Of a stretch of DNA of 64,000 nt, positions 8,035-18,520 are shown one piece after another. A program made the translations under genes and the position numbers. Under the pieces are notes generated by a model that worked only from the letters and a program-made list of their open reading frames with translations, did no database searches and was not told the DNA's origin. Source of the stretch: JAIOQJ01 sp963718635 (GTDB lineage: Bacteria > Planctomycetota > Planctomycetia > Gemmatales > Gemmataceae); NCBI GenBank assembly GCA_963718635.1, contig OY970367.1, positions 2,976,001 through 3,040,000 on the forward strand, given 5' to 3'. Position 1 is the stretch's first letter. Each line of letters opens with the position of its first letter.

Positions 8035-9669
8035 TTAATGATTGAACAGAAACTCGCCGCTGTTGAGCAGGACCCAAAGGAGATCGCTGTAGGCCTTGGT
8101 GGAATAGTTGGCAGCAGCGGCGTATTCGGTTGTTTTCTTCACTTCGGCCGCATTGGGTTGCCGAGATAGCACGGTCAGGTACATGGCCTCGACCACCTTC
8201 GCGGGCTCGCCTGCTTTCATCAGCTTGCTCACCAAAGCCGCGTTGTCGTTAGTCTGGTAGCCGTTCATCAGTCTCAGCACCTGGGGAACGCCATGCGTGT
8301 AGTCGTCAACGACGCCGACATCGTCGTCGGCCTCGGCGTGAAAGAACTTGCGAAAGGCGTCGCGCGAGGAGCCGCCGTCTTTCTTCTTGCCGCCTTCTTT
8401 CTTGCCTTCGGAACGGCTTTCACTGGCCGAGCGTCCGAGAACGACGTGCATCGAATCGAACAGCATGTCGGCGCTCATTACCTTCACTGGCATTCGGCTG
8501 TAGAGTTTGTCGTCGGCGGCGTTACCGGGCAAGACAGCGCTCGAACGCTGATAGGCCCGGCTGTTGCAAATGCAGCGAATGAGATACTTCTGGTCGTATC
8601 CCGATGCAACGAATTCATCAGAAAGCAACTTCAAAATTTGCGGATGGGAAGCTTCACCCATTTCAACCATGTCGTCGATAGGGTTGACCAAACCTCGGCC
8701 GAAGAAATTAGCCCAAAGCTTGTTGACGGAAGCGGGCGCGAAATATTTGTTTTGCGGTGAAGTCAACCAACCTGCAAACAAACGGCGTAGCGTTGGGTGA
8801 CTGCCGACCGGAGGTTCGACGCCGCCCAGATACTTCGCTTTGACCGTCTTGCCTTTCGAGTCGGGGATGACGATCGAACCGAACGGATGCGACTGTTGCG
8901 CCATCTCTTTCTTTTTGAGTTTGATGGCGCCTCCATCGTGAATGCCGGGAACGGCGCCTTCTTTTACTTCTTTGCGACCCGCGTTTCGCGAATGCGTGTC
9001 GCCGAAGAAGGCGGCCAAGCTCCAAAAATCGGTCTGCTTCATCGAGTTGAAGGGGTGGTTATGGCACTCGCAACATTCGAGTTTGATGCCCAAAAACAAC
9101 TTGGAAGCCGCCGCCGTTAGCTTGCTGGGCGATGGATCGTGCCGACCTTTGTTGTCGTCGACATGAGCGAGGAAGAAGGTCGTTTCGGGCTTGGCGTCGT
9201 TCAAGCCTTGAGCCACCAGCATGTCGTTGACGATTTCATTCCAACCGCGATTCTTGTTAAAGCCGGCCTCAAGCCATTCCTGGAGCTTGTTGCCTTTAAT
9301 GATGACGCGGTTGTCATCATCGATCTTCACAATACGGTGATACCAGATGATCGCGAAGTGCTCGCCGTATTCGGGATCGTTCAGCAGCTCATCGATCAGC
9401 ATCGAACGCTTGGCTGGATCGGTCGATGCCAGGAAAGCCATTGTCTGGGTCATGGTCGGCACGCGGCCGGTGATGTCCAAACAAACCCGGCGCAGAAACT
9501 CGGAGTCATCAGCGGGCGGCGAGAGTGGAATCTTATTTTGTGACAGCAGTTTTTCGATTGCCGCATCAATGTTCCCGGCCACTGCCTGCGGCGAAGTCGG
9601 CGCTGCTGAGAGGTGCGCCACGGCTGCGAAACAGGCGACCGCTGTCGCGATTATAGTAGTCAGTTTCAT
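8035..9669 (-). CDS. DUF1549/DUF1553 exported protein with a CxxCH motif
   Basis: About 544 residues from the ATG at 9669, chosen because MKLTTIIATAVACFAAVAHL is a clean signal peptide; upstream in-frame codons lack one. The DUF1549 part (about residues 30-230) includes FLRRVCLDITGRVPT and the heme-c-like CECHNHPF. The DUF1553 part (about 300-540) includes NKLWANFFGRGLVNPIDDM and VLSRQPNAAEVKK. These planctomycete-expanded proteins are almost always linked to a DUF1501 gene, as here. A periplasmic redox or polymer-processing role has been proposed for the pair but is not established. Confidence 0.9.
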   Translation of the reverse strand: MKLTTIIATAVACFAAVAHLSAAPTSPQAVAGNIDAAIEKLLSQNKIPLSPPADDSEFLRRVCLDITGRVPTMTQTMAFLASTDPAKRSMLIDELLNDPEYGEHFAIIWYHRIVKIDDDNRVIIKGNKLQEWLEAGFNKNRGWNEIVNDMLVAQGLNDAKPETTFFLAHVDDNKGRHDPSPSKLTAAASKLFLGIKLECCECHNHPFNSMKQTDFWSLAAFFGDTHSRNAGRKEVKEGAVPGIHDGGAIKLKKKEMAQQSHPFGSIVIPDSKGKTVKAKYLGGVEPPVGSHPTLRRLFAGWLTSPQNKYFAPASVNKLWANFFGRGLVNPIDDMVEMGEASHPQILKLLSDEFVASGYDQKYLIRCICNSRAYQRSSAVLPGNAADDKLYSRMPVKVMSADMLFDSMHVVLGRSASESRSEGKKEGGKKKDGGSSRDAFRKFFHAEADDDVGVVDDYTHGVPQVLRLMNGYQTNDNAALVSKLMKAGEPAKVVEAMYLTVLSRQPNAAEVKKTTEYAAAANYSTKAYSDLLWVLLNSGEFLFNH

Positions 9670-9916
9670 GGCGGGTGCGGTCCCTTCGCAGGCGATTCCG
9701 GTTGTAACGGTTGCCCAAAATGGCAAGTATGTGTTGCTGCATCCAGGTGATGGCTTACCTAGGAATGAAACCGGAAAGGCGCGATCAGGTTCCGCTAATC
9801 GCTGAAAATGGCCAAAAGGCAATCATTATTTTTAACTGAAATCCGGGCATTTTTTGTCTGACGGAGTTCGCGAACTATAAAACAATATCAGGTAATCCCT
9901 CACGCGGAGCGTATTC

Positions 9917-11101
9917 ATGGGGCCGGCCGGCATCCTTCCTACGTCCACTTTCACTTCCTCACCGCTTCGCAGCGATGTTTTGCCGCCTGTGCAAGCAGAC
10001 GTAATTCACGCTGTGGCAGACACGCCAACCAGCCGCTTGAAGTTCGCTAAAGACTCGGCTGGATTCCTCAACGAACTGAAACGCCGTATCGACGCGTACT
10101 TCACTGCTACAGGCAAAAGTCCAAACGATTGCTGGCAGATGTATTTGAAGTCGGCGATTATCTTGACGTGGTATTTCGGCACGTATATCGCCTTGGTGTT
10201 CTTTGCCGAAGGGCCGTTGCAGGCGATTCCGCTCGCGTTTGCGCTAGCCGTCTCGATGGCGGTCATCGGTTTCAGCATTCAGCACGATGGCGGGCACGAT
10301 GCCTACTCGAGGCGCAACTGGATCAACAAACTCGCCGCCTATTCGCTCGATCTCATTGGCGTGTCATCGTACCTGTGGTATTGGAAGCACGCGATCTTCC
10401 ATCACACGTTCACGAACGTCCAAGGCCACGACACGGATATCGATCTCGGCAAGTTTGCCCGCTTTTCACCGCATGCCAAGAAGTACGGATTTCAACGCTG
10501 GCAACATTTCTACCTTTGGCCGTTGTACGGCATCAGCACCAGCCGTTGGCACATCATGGGCGACTTCCAGGATTTGTGGAATCGCTCGGTTGGCCCGCAT
10601 CGCGTGCCGTTGCCGAAAGGGTGGGATGCATTTGTGTTTGTTGCCGGCAAAGCACTTTCGTATTCGATGGCGTTCGCCATTCCGCTCTGCTTCCACGAAT
10701 GGTGGGTCGTTCTTTCGTTCTACTTCTTTGTCACCTTTGTGATCGGAGTGGTGTTGAGCGTCGTATTCCAGTTAGCTCACTGCGTTGAAGAGGCGGAATT
10801 TCCGCTGCCGCAAGAAGGGACGCAGCGAATGGGAAATTCCTGGGCGATTCATCAAGTTGAAACCACCGTTGATTTCGCTCGCACCAGCCGAACGCTCTGC
10901 TGGCTTTTGGGCGGACTGAACTTCCAGATCGAACATCATTTGTTTCCGCGGATTTGCCATATCCATTACCCGGCGATGTCCAAGATCGTGGAAGCCACCT
11001 GCCGTGAGTACGGTGTGCGCTATGTAGTTCACTCGACGTTTTGGGCCGGGATCAAGTCGCATTATCGCTGGTTGAAGCGCATGGGCAGCGCGGCGGCTTA
11101 G
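9917..11101 (+). CDS. Membrane fatty acid desaturase (acyl-lipid/linoleoyl-CoA desaturase family)
   Basis: A 394-residue di-iron membrane desaturase. All three histidine boxes are present: HDGGHDAYS (around residue 122), HAIFHHTFTN (about 155) and QIEHHLFPR (about 340). The Q in the third box is typical of front-end desaturases, but there is no fused cytochrome b5 domain. Four or more hydrophobic segments lie between the boxes. The ATG at 9917 has GGAG about eight bases upstream. It would introduce a double bond into membrane acyl chains and could supply or modify unsaturated lipid in an organism that also carries the pfa-ole cluster. No partner reductase is adjacent. Confidence 0.9.
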   Translation: MGPAGILPTSTFTSSPLRSDVLPPVQADVIHAVADTPTSRLKFAKDSAGFLNELKRRIDAYFTATGKSPNDCWQMYLKSAIILTWYFGTYIALVFFAEGPLQAIPLAFALAVSMAVIGFSIQHDGGHDAYSRRNWINKLAAYSLDLIGVSSYLWYWKHAIFHHTFTNVQGHDTDIDLGKFARFSPHAKKYGFQRWQHFYLWPLYGISTSRWHIMGDFQDLWNRSVGPHRVPLPKGWDAFVFVAGKALSYSMAFAIPLCFHEWWVVLSFYFFVTFVIGVVLSVVFQLAHCVEEAEFPLPQEGTQRMGNSWAIHQVETTVDFARTSRTLCWLLGGLNFQIEHHLFPRICHIHYPAMSKIVEATCREYGVRYVVHSTFWAGIKSHYRWLKRMGSAAA

Positions 11102-11219
11102 AGGATATCACTCCGAAACTAACCCGAAGCTTCAGCGAGGCGAGCCCCGAAGCGTTAGCGTTATGACTGGCAATGGTGTGTACGGAACCTCGCCAACACT
11201 TTTTGAAGTTGCGCCTTTT

Positions 11220-11435
11220 TCGCCAGGCCGAAGGCCTGGAGGATTTCAGCCCAAGGCAAGCGCTTTGCGCCCTGGGTCACGGTGTTTGCGGAAACCGCAC
11301 TCTGAAAGAGTGCAGGAACGCTGTTGCGAGAGGCCTTCCTGCACTCTTTCAGAGTGCTCGCCAGGTGTGATGGATTTACCCACGGCGTCGCGAAGCGCTC
11401 GCCCTGGGCTGGAATGCTTCAGGCTTTTAGCCTGA
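11220..11435. repeat. Large nested inverted repeat with 22-bp central arms
   Basis: The 11102-11627 gap has no gene that I can support. It holds a nested palindrome. The outer arms pair GCCAGGCCGAAGGCC with CAGGCTTTTAGCCTG (imperfect). Middle arms pair CAGCCCAAGGCAAGCGC with GCGCTCGCCCTGGGCTG. The centre (11297-11357) is a perfect 22-bp stem containing CACTCTGAAAGAGTGC. Copies of a GCTTCAGCGAGG/CCTCGCTAACGCTTCGG motif lie at about 11125-11165 and 11583-11612, flanking the whole. Confidence 0.7.
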
Positions 11436-11627
11436 AAACAATAACACATAGAGCTTTCGTGACCTAATTGACGCGTCTAACGTCGAGTTTAGCCACCAAC
11501 TACGTAGTTTCTAATGAGACGGCCATCTGGCCGCAGCGTTTGACAAGCCCGCTTTTACGCAGTAACGCAACTTCAAAACTAATGCTTCGCGGCTCTCCTC
11601 GCTAACGCTTCGGATTGGTGAAGCGCG

Positions 11628-14600
11628 TCAGGCTTTGATCAGAATCGCGCCTTCGCCGTTGCGCAAAGAGAGTTTGGTGATAACGGCGCCAAGGGTGCCA
11701 TCTGCATGCAACTGGCGGTATTGGCCGTGCAGATATTGAGTCGTTGCCGTGTTGTCGGCGAGAGTGCCGGAGCCATATTTCAGAGCGTATGACAACGGCT
11801 TATAGAGCACCAATGCGTTCTGGTATTTGCGCTCGTAGACTTTGTAAGTCAAATGGTGGTTCGCTGGATCGGCTCCACTTGCCAGGATAGACCAACTCCC
11901 CTGTGGCTGGCCGACGTTGTAATTGACTGCATTCGTCCAGTGCCTGCTCCAGGCAGTTGCCGGCTCGTATCCGCCATTGAACATGATGAAAGTATGTTTG
12001 GGATCGGCGACCAGATAATATTCGGCTAGCTCGGCGATTTGTGTCCGCGCATCGTTGGGGGCGCCGCCTTGGGGAAAGGTGTCGAGCACGCCGTAGCCCT
12101 TGCCGTGACCGAGCGTCAAGCGGGTTTTCACGAGCGCGGCGGCGTCTTCAAATTGCGTCGTATTGCTTGCCAGAGGTCGCAAAGCAAATTCTTCGAGATA
12201 AGAGACGCCGTTGGCAATAATTGGATTTGTGCTGACTCCGCCGCCGGCGGTGTTCGCCAAAATCCATCGCGGTGCGATCTTCTTATCAATAGCGGCCAAC
12301 AGCGCCCCGTAGTTGGCGCTGTAGCCCGACAGGGACTCTTTGATTCCGCCGGCGCTGACTGCTAACTTGCCCACCGAGTTGTCGACGAACATCCCATCCG
12401 CTTGCGGATAAGCATTCAGATAACGCGCGCTGAAATCGGCGGCCCAATGCTGAAAGCCAACGCTCGCGGGGTTAGTCGCAAAACGCATCTGGCCGTAAGT
12501 GGGGTAAAACAGGCGTGACTGATAGGCAAACCGAGCATAGTCGCCTGCCCGTACGGCGACCGCATATTCCGCTGCATTCAAGTAGCCGTCATGATTTTTA
12601 TCGGCCGCGTAGTCAAAGACGGGAATGACGCCGGAATTACGGCCCCGCGCATTCACATAGTCGGCAGCGAGAACGGTCGATGCAACTGGCGCGGTGCCGT
12701 CGTGCAATGTTCGCACTCGCACGTAAAACAGCGTCTGGCTGCCGCCAATGCTCGATGCCTGCCAATCGGCCGGTGGATCGAAGTTGATTGTTCCGTTGCG
12801 GCGGAACCCATTTGTCGTGTCGTTGATTTCTTTCAGCGTTTTCCAGCCTGTCGGGCTGCCGTGCGCATCGACGGAAGTCGCATATTCAACAACGCCCGAC
12901 CAGCCATAACGGGCCGTTTGCGAAAACGTCAGATTGATCTGGTTGAACTTTTCGGGATAGCCGATCGCAAGCGATTGCCCCGCGCTGCCGAAGGCAAAAT
13001 CCCGCGCACTCTTATTGCTGGCGTTGCCGGTGAAATTCGTCCATCCGTCGGCATTGCTGCCGCGTTGAACGGACCAAAACCAGTTCACCGGTATCGACGA
13101 GGAACTGGCGCCCGAAAAAGGCGTAGCCCGCGTCACATGATAAAAAGCACTTTCACGATCAATGCCGTTGCGGTCGGCATAGGCGTCCCAATCAGTGAGA
13201 AGGCTTAGATAGATGTTAGAGACATTGGAATAAATGAGTTTGGTGGAATTAGGGGCTGCCGCTTCAAGTTCGCTGAGATATCCTGGGTTGGCCACTACCA
13301 GATCGACGCCGTTTTTCAAAAGACTCAGTTCATTATCGCCTAAAGGCGTTCCATAGTACGCGAGTTCGGCAACGCGGATATAGGGATAGTGTTGAACGCC
13401 CCCGCCGCTGAGGTCGCCTCCCGACGAGCCGGTGCTGGTCGGGATGCCAGTATTGCCTGACCCGTCGGGCGGCGATGGAGGCGAGTCGTTTCTCAGGTCA
13501 ACCAGAGCAAGGCTTTGGAACAGCACGCGGCCGCTGTATAAGGCAGGGCGGCCGACACCCACGGCACCGCTTCGGAGGGCGCCGTCCGCTGCGATCAATG
13601 CCACCGATTGATTCGTCCGCCACGTCCCATCAGCGCCGAGAAACTGACCCGTGTCTTGGCGGTTGATCACCACTTCCAGCGTGTTGGCCACCGCTTGCAG
13701 TCCAACAGTAAACCATAGATTCGTCAAATAGCTTTTGGTGTTCAAGGTCGCGAGCACGGTGGTTCGGCCATCAATGACTTTGAGCAACTGAACGTTCAGC
13801 CCACGGGTGACAGAGACTGCATAATAACTGGGTGAATTTGAGGCGAGATTGTGCCCACGAACGAAAAGCTGCGTCGGCGCTAAACTGTCGATGTAGACGA
13901 GGCCGGAGATTTGGAGGTCGCTGTAAGACTGGCCATCGAACCAGGCTCGCGCGGCGACTTCGCTGCCGCCGTTGCTCGCCAGGCCGTTCGAATTGCTCAG
14001 CATAGACGGGCCGACAGCCTGGAAGCGGCCTACCCCGGTTTTCGTCCACGAAGACCAACCGTTCGGCACTGAACCGATCGCCGTCGAATTAAAGTTATAA
14101 AGTTGCGTCGGGCCGGGACCTGCTTTCGTCGGCGCGGGATTCGAGACAACGTAAAAATTGTCGAAGGCCACAGGCCCTGCATAGCCGCTGGCTCGACCAA
14201 TGCCTGCTGAGCCGGGGCCAAGGATGGCGCTGTCTGTCTTCTGAATCGCCCAAGTGGGCGCTACCTGCCATTGGCCATCGGAACGCAAATATTGGCCAAT
14301 GTCAGCCCGGTAAATTTGCACGCGCAGCATACTGCCGGAAACCGATAGCGATGCTTGCACCCATTGTTGGGTTAGCCACGCATTAGTAGTTAATGAGCCG
14401 AGAACTGTCGTGGCGCCGTTTACGACTCGTACCAACTGGATCGTGGCGCCGCGCGTTAAGGAAACGGCGTAGTAGTCTGGGCTGTCCGTGTCGAGATTTT
14501 GACCGCGAGCAAACACCTGGGCCGGCACTAAGCTGTTCAGATCGAGCGAGGCGGAGACTTCGACATCGGCAGGCAATGGCGTGTTCGCCCAAGTGCGGGC

Positions 14601-15475
14601 AACGAGGCCGCTGCTTCCATTAACTTTGATGATTCCCGAAGTGTCCGAATCGGTGCTCGCTCCTGAAACTTGAAACATGTGGCCGGCGGTATTGGTGTAA
14701 GACCACCAGCCGGCCGGCAAGCCGCGATAGAGATTGTTGTTGAAATTCTGCTCGATCAAAGTCGTCGGCACATGCGTAATGGCGGTAGTGTTCACCGAAA
14801 AATTATCGAACGAGACCTGGCCGGCGATACCGCTCGGCCTATCGAGGCCGACGCGACCTGCATGGGTAATTGCTTTGTCGGCCATCGAGATCGCCAGGGT
14901 TGGCGCTGCATGCCATTCATCATCCGCGCCGAGATATTGGGCCGTATCGGTGCGGAAGACTTGAACAGTGAGCTGATTGCCGCGTACCGTGAAATTCACG
15001 CGCAGCCATTCATTGCTGAGCCAATCGATCGATGCGACGGTGGCCAATGTCGTCGTCTGTCCATTGACCACCCGAAGCAAATTCACTTCGGTGCCGCGAA
15101 TTACGCTGACCGCGTAATAAGTCGGGTCGGCGCTGGCTGAGATTCGACCTGCGGCAAATATTTGCACGGGAGACTGGCTGTTGAGATAAACGTCCGCCTG
15201 AATTTGCACGTCTTTGTCGTAAATTCCGGTCGTCCAAGTTCGAGCCGAAAGATGGCTGTTGCCCTGGGAAGTTAGTGCATTGTCCGACCCGAAGCCACGC
15301 CTGCCAAAACTTGAAAGCCGGGTTGAGTTTCGTTGCTCCATTGGACCCAGCGTGCAGGCATCGAGTGAGATGCCGTCGTGTCAAATGTCTCAACCACCGG
15401 ACCGGCGGAGGGGAGTTCACGACTTTCTAATTGTTCGACCGACAAACGGACCGGGTGCATGGAGCGGGATTTCAT
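11628..15475 (-). CDS. Large secreted glycosidase-like protein with three repeat domains (frameshift near 15285)
   Basis: The N-terminus in one frame (start 15475) reads MKSRSMHPVRLSVEQLESRE, carrying the planctomycete VEQLESR-type export motif. One base is missing near 15285; adding it joins ...LAGVASG to SDNALTSQGNSHL. Three related domains of about 190 residues follow (FDNFSV/FDNFYV ends, ARTW starts, YYAVSVTRG), resembling concanavalin-like or 3-keto-disaccharide-hydrolase-type beta-sandwiches. After a Pro/Ser/Gly linker comes a domain of about 570 residues like putative glycosyl hydrolase family GHL15 (ADGMFVDNSVGK, YIRVAELAYYG, GYGVLDTFPQGG). It is probably a cell-surface or secreted polysaccharide-binding enzyme; activity is inferred. 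Confidence 0.75.
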
Positions 15476-15679
15476 GGTCGCGGTCCTGAAGGAGAACGCT
15501 ATAGCGGTTTGATAGACGGCAGGACCATAGCAACACGCTTCAGAAACTCAATATCAATTGCGCAAGTTGTCTCCAATTTTCAGTCTTGTCAATCGGCCTT
15601 GACTGTTAACCGGCCAAAGTTTATTTGTAAGAAGTGCATTTTTGGTCCAGTGATCCGCCCGGTGCAAAGGAATGCAACT

Positions 15680-16363
15680 ATGCTCGGCGCCATGCTGAAG
15701 TCAGCACCCAAGAAGGTGGCCAATTTAATTGATCGCCAACAACGTCGCCGCGTCTTCGAAAGCGCTCTGCAGCGATTCATGGATTTGCCCTCCGGTCGAG
15801 AAGCGCCGACAAGTTTGCTCCAAGAACTGGTCTACGGCTGGAATAATCCATGGTCGGCGCAGGTCGAGTACATTGCCGCATTTCTTAAAGCGGCGCTGCA
15901 CACGCCGGGTCCGATTCTGGAATGCGGTTCCGGTCTCTCTACCTTATTGCTCGGCGCCGTTGCCCAGCGCAAGGGCAGCCGCGTTTGGTGTTTGGAACAC
16001 GAACAGGGCTGGGCGGCGAAGCTGCAGCAATCGCTCGACCGGTTTGCGATCAGAGCCGTGACGATTTGCCCCGTGGAAATAGTAAGTCACGGTTGGTATT
16101 CGTGGTACGCGCCGCCTCTCGAAAGTATGCCGTGCGATTTCGCCCTGGTCATCTGCGATGGTCCTCCGGGTTCTACTCCAGGCGGACGTTATGGCTTGCT
16201 TCCCGTAATGGGGTCGCATTGCCGCAGCGGTTGCGAAATCTTGCTCGATGATGCCGACCGGCCCAGCGAAAGGGCCATTCTCGAACGTTGGGCGCACGAG
16301 CTCGATGTCGATTGCTCGGTAAGTGGCAACGGCAAACAATTCGGACGCTTGCTGATGCCCTGA
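15680..16363 (+). CDS. Class I SAM-dependent methyltransferase-like protein
   Basis: The start MLGAMLKSAPKK at 15680 is preceded by AAAGG nine bases upstream. The 227-residue protein has a Rossmann-type SAM motif, PILECGSGLSTLLLG (around residue 78), then VWCLEHEQGWA as the acidic strand-2 position. The order fits a class I methyltransferase of the FkbM/methyltransferase-24 kind. The late FALVICDGPPGSTPGGRYGL matches the catalytic strand of that group. It is divergent from the large secreted protein, with about 205 bp between starts. The substrate is unknown. Confidence 0.7.
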   Translation: MLGAMLKSAPKKVANLIDRQQRRRVFESALQRFMDLPSGREAPTSLLQELVYGWNNPWSAQVEYIAAFLKAALHTPGPILECGSGLSTLLLGAVAQRKGSRVWCLEHEQGWAAKLQQSLDRFAIRAVTICPVEIVSHGWYSWYAPPLESMPCDFALVICDGPPGSTPGGRYGLLPVMGSHCRSGCEILLDDADRPSERAILERWAHELDVDCSVSGNGKQFGRLLMP

Positions 16364-16542
16364 GTCAGCTTCGGGCTCGCCAAAACGTTTAGGTGCGCCA
16401 ACTGATTCTGACAAAACGAAAGCTCGCCCTTCCCACCCTCCCCCCGGCTTTGCGGGGGGTGGGGGGAACGACCGCGAATGTCGAGGCGGTTGTTGATGGG
16501 CAGCGCTTTCACCCCCACCCTGCCCTCCCGCTGCAAAGCCAG

Positions 16543-18274
16543 CTGACTATTACCCACAATTTTTTAGGGAGGGTCTTCACTTCTTTCAGCTGCGGCGCTA
16601 CTATTCATTGACCACACGGAAGTTCAGTAGTGTTTGGAGTAACACCATGGCTGCCACAGCTCCTATTTGCGCTGACGCTAAAGTTTGGGCTTCGCAAGTC
16701 GCCGGGTTCGCTGAGATGCCCGACGGACGCTTGAATACCCGGTATGCTCAGACTCTGGCGACCTTGGCGGCGCAGCCCCTCGATAGTTTTCCGCAAGCGT
16801 GCGGCTCTGCCGCTGAAGCCAAGGCAACTTATCGTTTCTTTAGCAACGAACGACTGCCGATCGAACTCTTTTTGCAGCCGTTGGTCAAAGCCACGGCCAA
16901 TGCCTGTCGCGGCCAAGCTGTTGTTTTGGTGGTTCAAGATTCTACCTCACTTAACTACACACACCTCAAGTTTACGACAGGGCTTGGCTTGCTCAATGAT
17001 TCCCCGCTCGCTCGCGGTCTGCATTTGCATTCGACCCTGGCTCTTCGCCTGGACGGCGTGCCTTTGGGCCTGTTCGACCAATACTATTGGAGTCGGTCTG
17101 TCGATCAAACTCCTCCCGATCCCAGTCGGCCCATTGAGGAAAAGGAGAGCCATAAATGGCTGCGCGGCATCGAAGAGTCTGAAGCCGCGATAGCCCATTT
17201 GGCCGAGAACGAACAACCTCGCTTGATCCACATCATGGATCGTGAAGGGGACATCCACGAAGTTCTACAACGCATCACAGATTCTCCGCATGGCGCCGTC
17301 ATCCGCGCCGCTCAAAATCGTTCGGTTGACGGACCGATCGACAAATCGATGGAAGCCGTCCGTGCCGCTCCGGTTCGCGGCGGTTGCATCGTCGAGGTTC
17401 CTCCTAAACAGGGCCAATCCAAACGCAGAGCAAAGTGCGAGTTGCGCTCGGTTACACTTACGATCACACCCAATCTCAAAAAACATCCGCACCGAAAGCC
17501 CGTCGTCTGGAGTTTGATCGAAGTCCGCGAGATCAAGGCGCCGCCTGGCGTCGAACCGTTGAACTGGCTGTTGTGGACGACCGAACCCGCTAGCACCTGT
17601 GCCGAGATCGTCGAGGTTCTGAGGATCTACAAAATCCGTTGGCACATCGAGTGTTTTCATTTGACCCTCAAGAGCGGTTGCCAGGCGGAAAAACTCGAAC
17701 TGGAAACCGCCGAGCGCCTGACTAAAGCACTGATGCTCTATTCGATGATCGCCGTCCGCATCGTTGCTCTGCGTGATCTGGCTCGCCAAGAACCGAACGC
17801 GCCTTGCACCATCATCCTGAGCGACTACGCCTGGAAATCGCTTTTCGCCAAGTTTGAGAAGAAACCTCTCACCGCCGACACGCCCGTGCCGACTGTGCGG
17901 CAAGCCATTTTGTGGATCGGCCGGCTCGGCGGACATCTCAATCGCAAGTCCGACGGCATGCCCGGCGTGCGCACCCTTTGGCGTGGCTGGCGCGATCTAA
18001 CCATTCTCGTCGCAGGCTACAGCCTCGGCCGCAGCCAATGCTGATTTTTCAACTGCACCCCCTTGTTCGTTATTTCAATTCTTCAATGCGTCTCGCCGAG
18101 ACGCCTGCCGGCATTTGTACATCCATCTCTCAATTCGAAACTCAAATCACATTCTGAAACGGTTCACTTGAGATTCTTGGAACCAACAAAGCACTTCTCT
18201 ACAAAGTCAATGTGCTCTCGCAAGAAATTGCAGTCACCCCACCGCTCACCCCTACACTTGTGGGCAATAGTCAG
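16543..18274 (+). mobile_element. IS4-family (IS50/Tn5 group) insertion sequence, copy 1
   Basis: The 1732-bp element is bounded by terminal inverted repeats CTGACTATTACCCACAA and, at the other end, the complement of CTGACTATTGCCCACAA (16 of 17 match). These resemble the Tn5/IS50 outer end. It is flanked by a perfect 10-bp direct repeat, GCAAAGCCAG (16533-16542 and 18275-18284). It differs from copy 2 at one base seen in the coding region (17107, A against C), giving Gln against Pro. The insertion lies in the loop of a G/C hairpin. Confidence 0.95.
16647..18044 (+). CDS. IS4-family transposase (Tn5-like), copy 1
   Basis: The 465-residue transposase starts at ATG 16647, with GGAG eight bases upstream; the longer frame would need a TTG at 16608. 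It has a Tn5-type N-terminal DNA-binding region (WASQVAGFAEMPDGR, then ATYRFFSNERLP) and an RNase-H-like DDE core: Asp in VVQDSTSLNY, Asp in HIMDREGDIHE, and the YREK signature in YKIRWHIECFHLTLK. The C-terminal Tn5-like dimerisation region follows. Length is close to the 476-residue Tn5 enzyme. The frame is intact, so the element is probably active or only recently moved. Confidence 0.95.
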   Translation: MAATAPICADAKVWASQVAGFAEMPDGRLNTRYAQTLATLAAQPLDSFPQACGSAAEAKATYRFFSNERLPIELFLQPLVKATANACRGQAVVLVVQDSTSLNYTHLKFTTGLGLLNDSPLARGLHLHSTLALRLDGVPLGLFDQYYWSRSVDQTPPDPSRPIEEKESHKWLRGIEESEAAIAHLAENEQPRLIHIMDREGDIHEVLQRITDSPHGAVIRAAQNRSVDGPIDKSMEAVRAAPVRGGCIVEVPPKQGQSKRRAKCELRSVTLTITPNLKKHPHRKPVVWSLIEVREIKAPPGVEPLNWLLWTTEPASTCAEIVEVLRIYKIRWHIECFHLTLKSGCQAEKLELETAERLTKALMLYSMIAVRIVALRDLARQEPNAPCTIILSDYAWKSLFAKFEKKPLTADTPVPTVRQAILWIGRLGGHLNRKSDGMPGVRTLWRGWRDLTILVAGYSLGRSQC

Positions 18275-18520
18275 GCAAAGCCAGGGGGAGGGTAAGAACG
18301 GGTTCGGAACCACGGCTTACGCCGCGCCGCTCGCCAGAATCCATTGGCGCGCCCAAAGCCGCTTCAGGGCCTTCCCGTTCCGGCTTGACATCTACTCTCA
18401 AGCCGATTACTGTTCCAGCCGCACTGAGTTGTTACCCTCGGAACGAGTGATGAATAGCCAGCGACGCTCTTCCTAAAAACGGAACAGGTATGAGATCGCC
18501 GGCTTGCAGGAGGTTTAGAA

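Larger units (their letters stand above)
16391..18353. repeat. Composite palindromic element interrupted by IS copy 1
   Basis: The left end GGTGCGCCAACTGATTCTGA (16391) and right end CGCCAGAATCCATTGGCGCG (about 18332-18351) are imperfect inverted repeats. Inside are a hairpin around GGCTTTGC at 16431-16470 and a second hairpin, CCCTCCCGCT/AGGGGGAGGG, split by the insertion sequence. Part of another repeat (CTTACGCCGCGCCGCTCGCC) lies next to the right end. From 18354 to 18520 I see no gene, only the leader of the PEP-CTERM gene. Confidence 0.7.
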
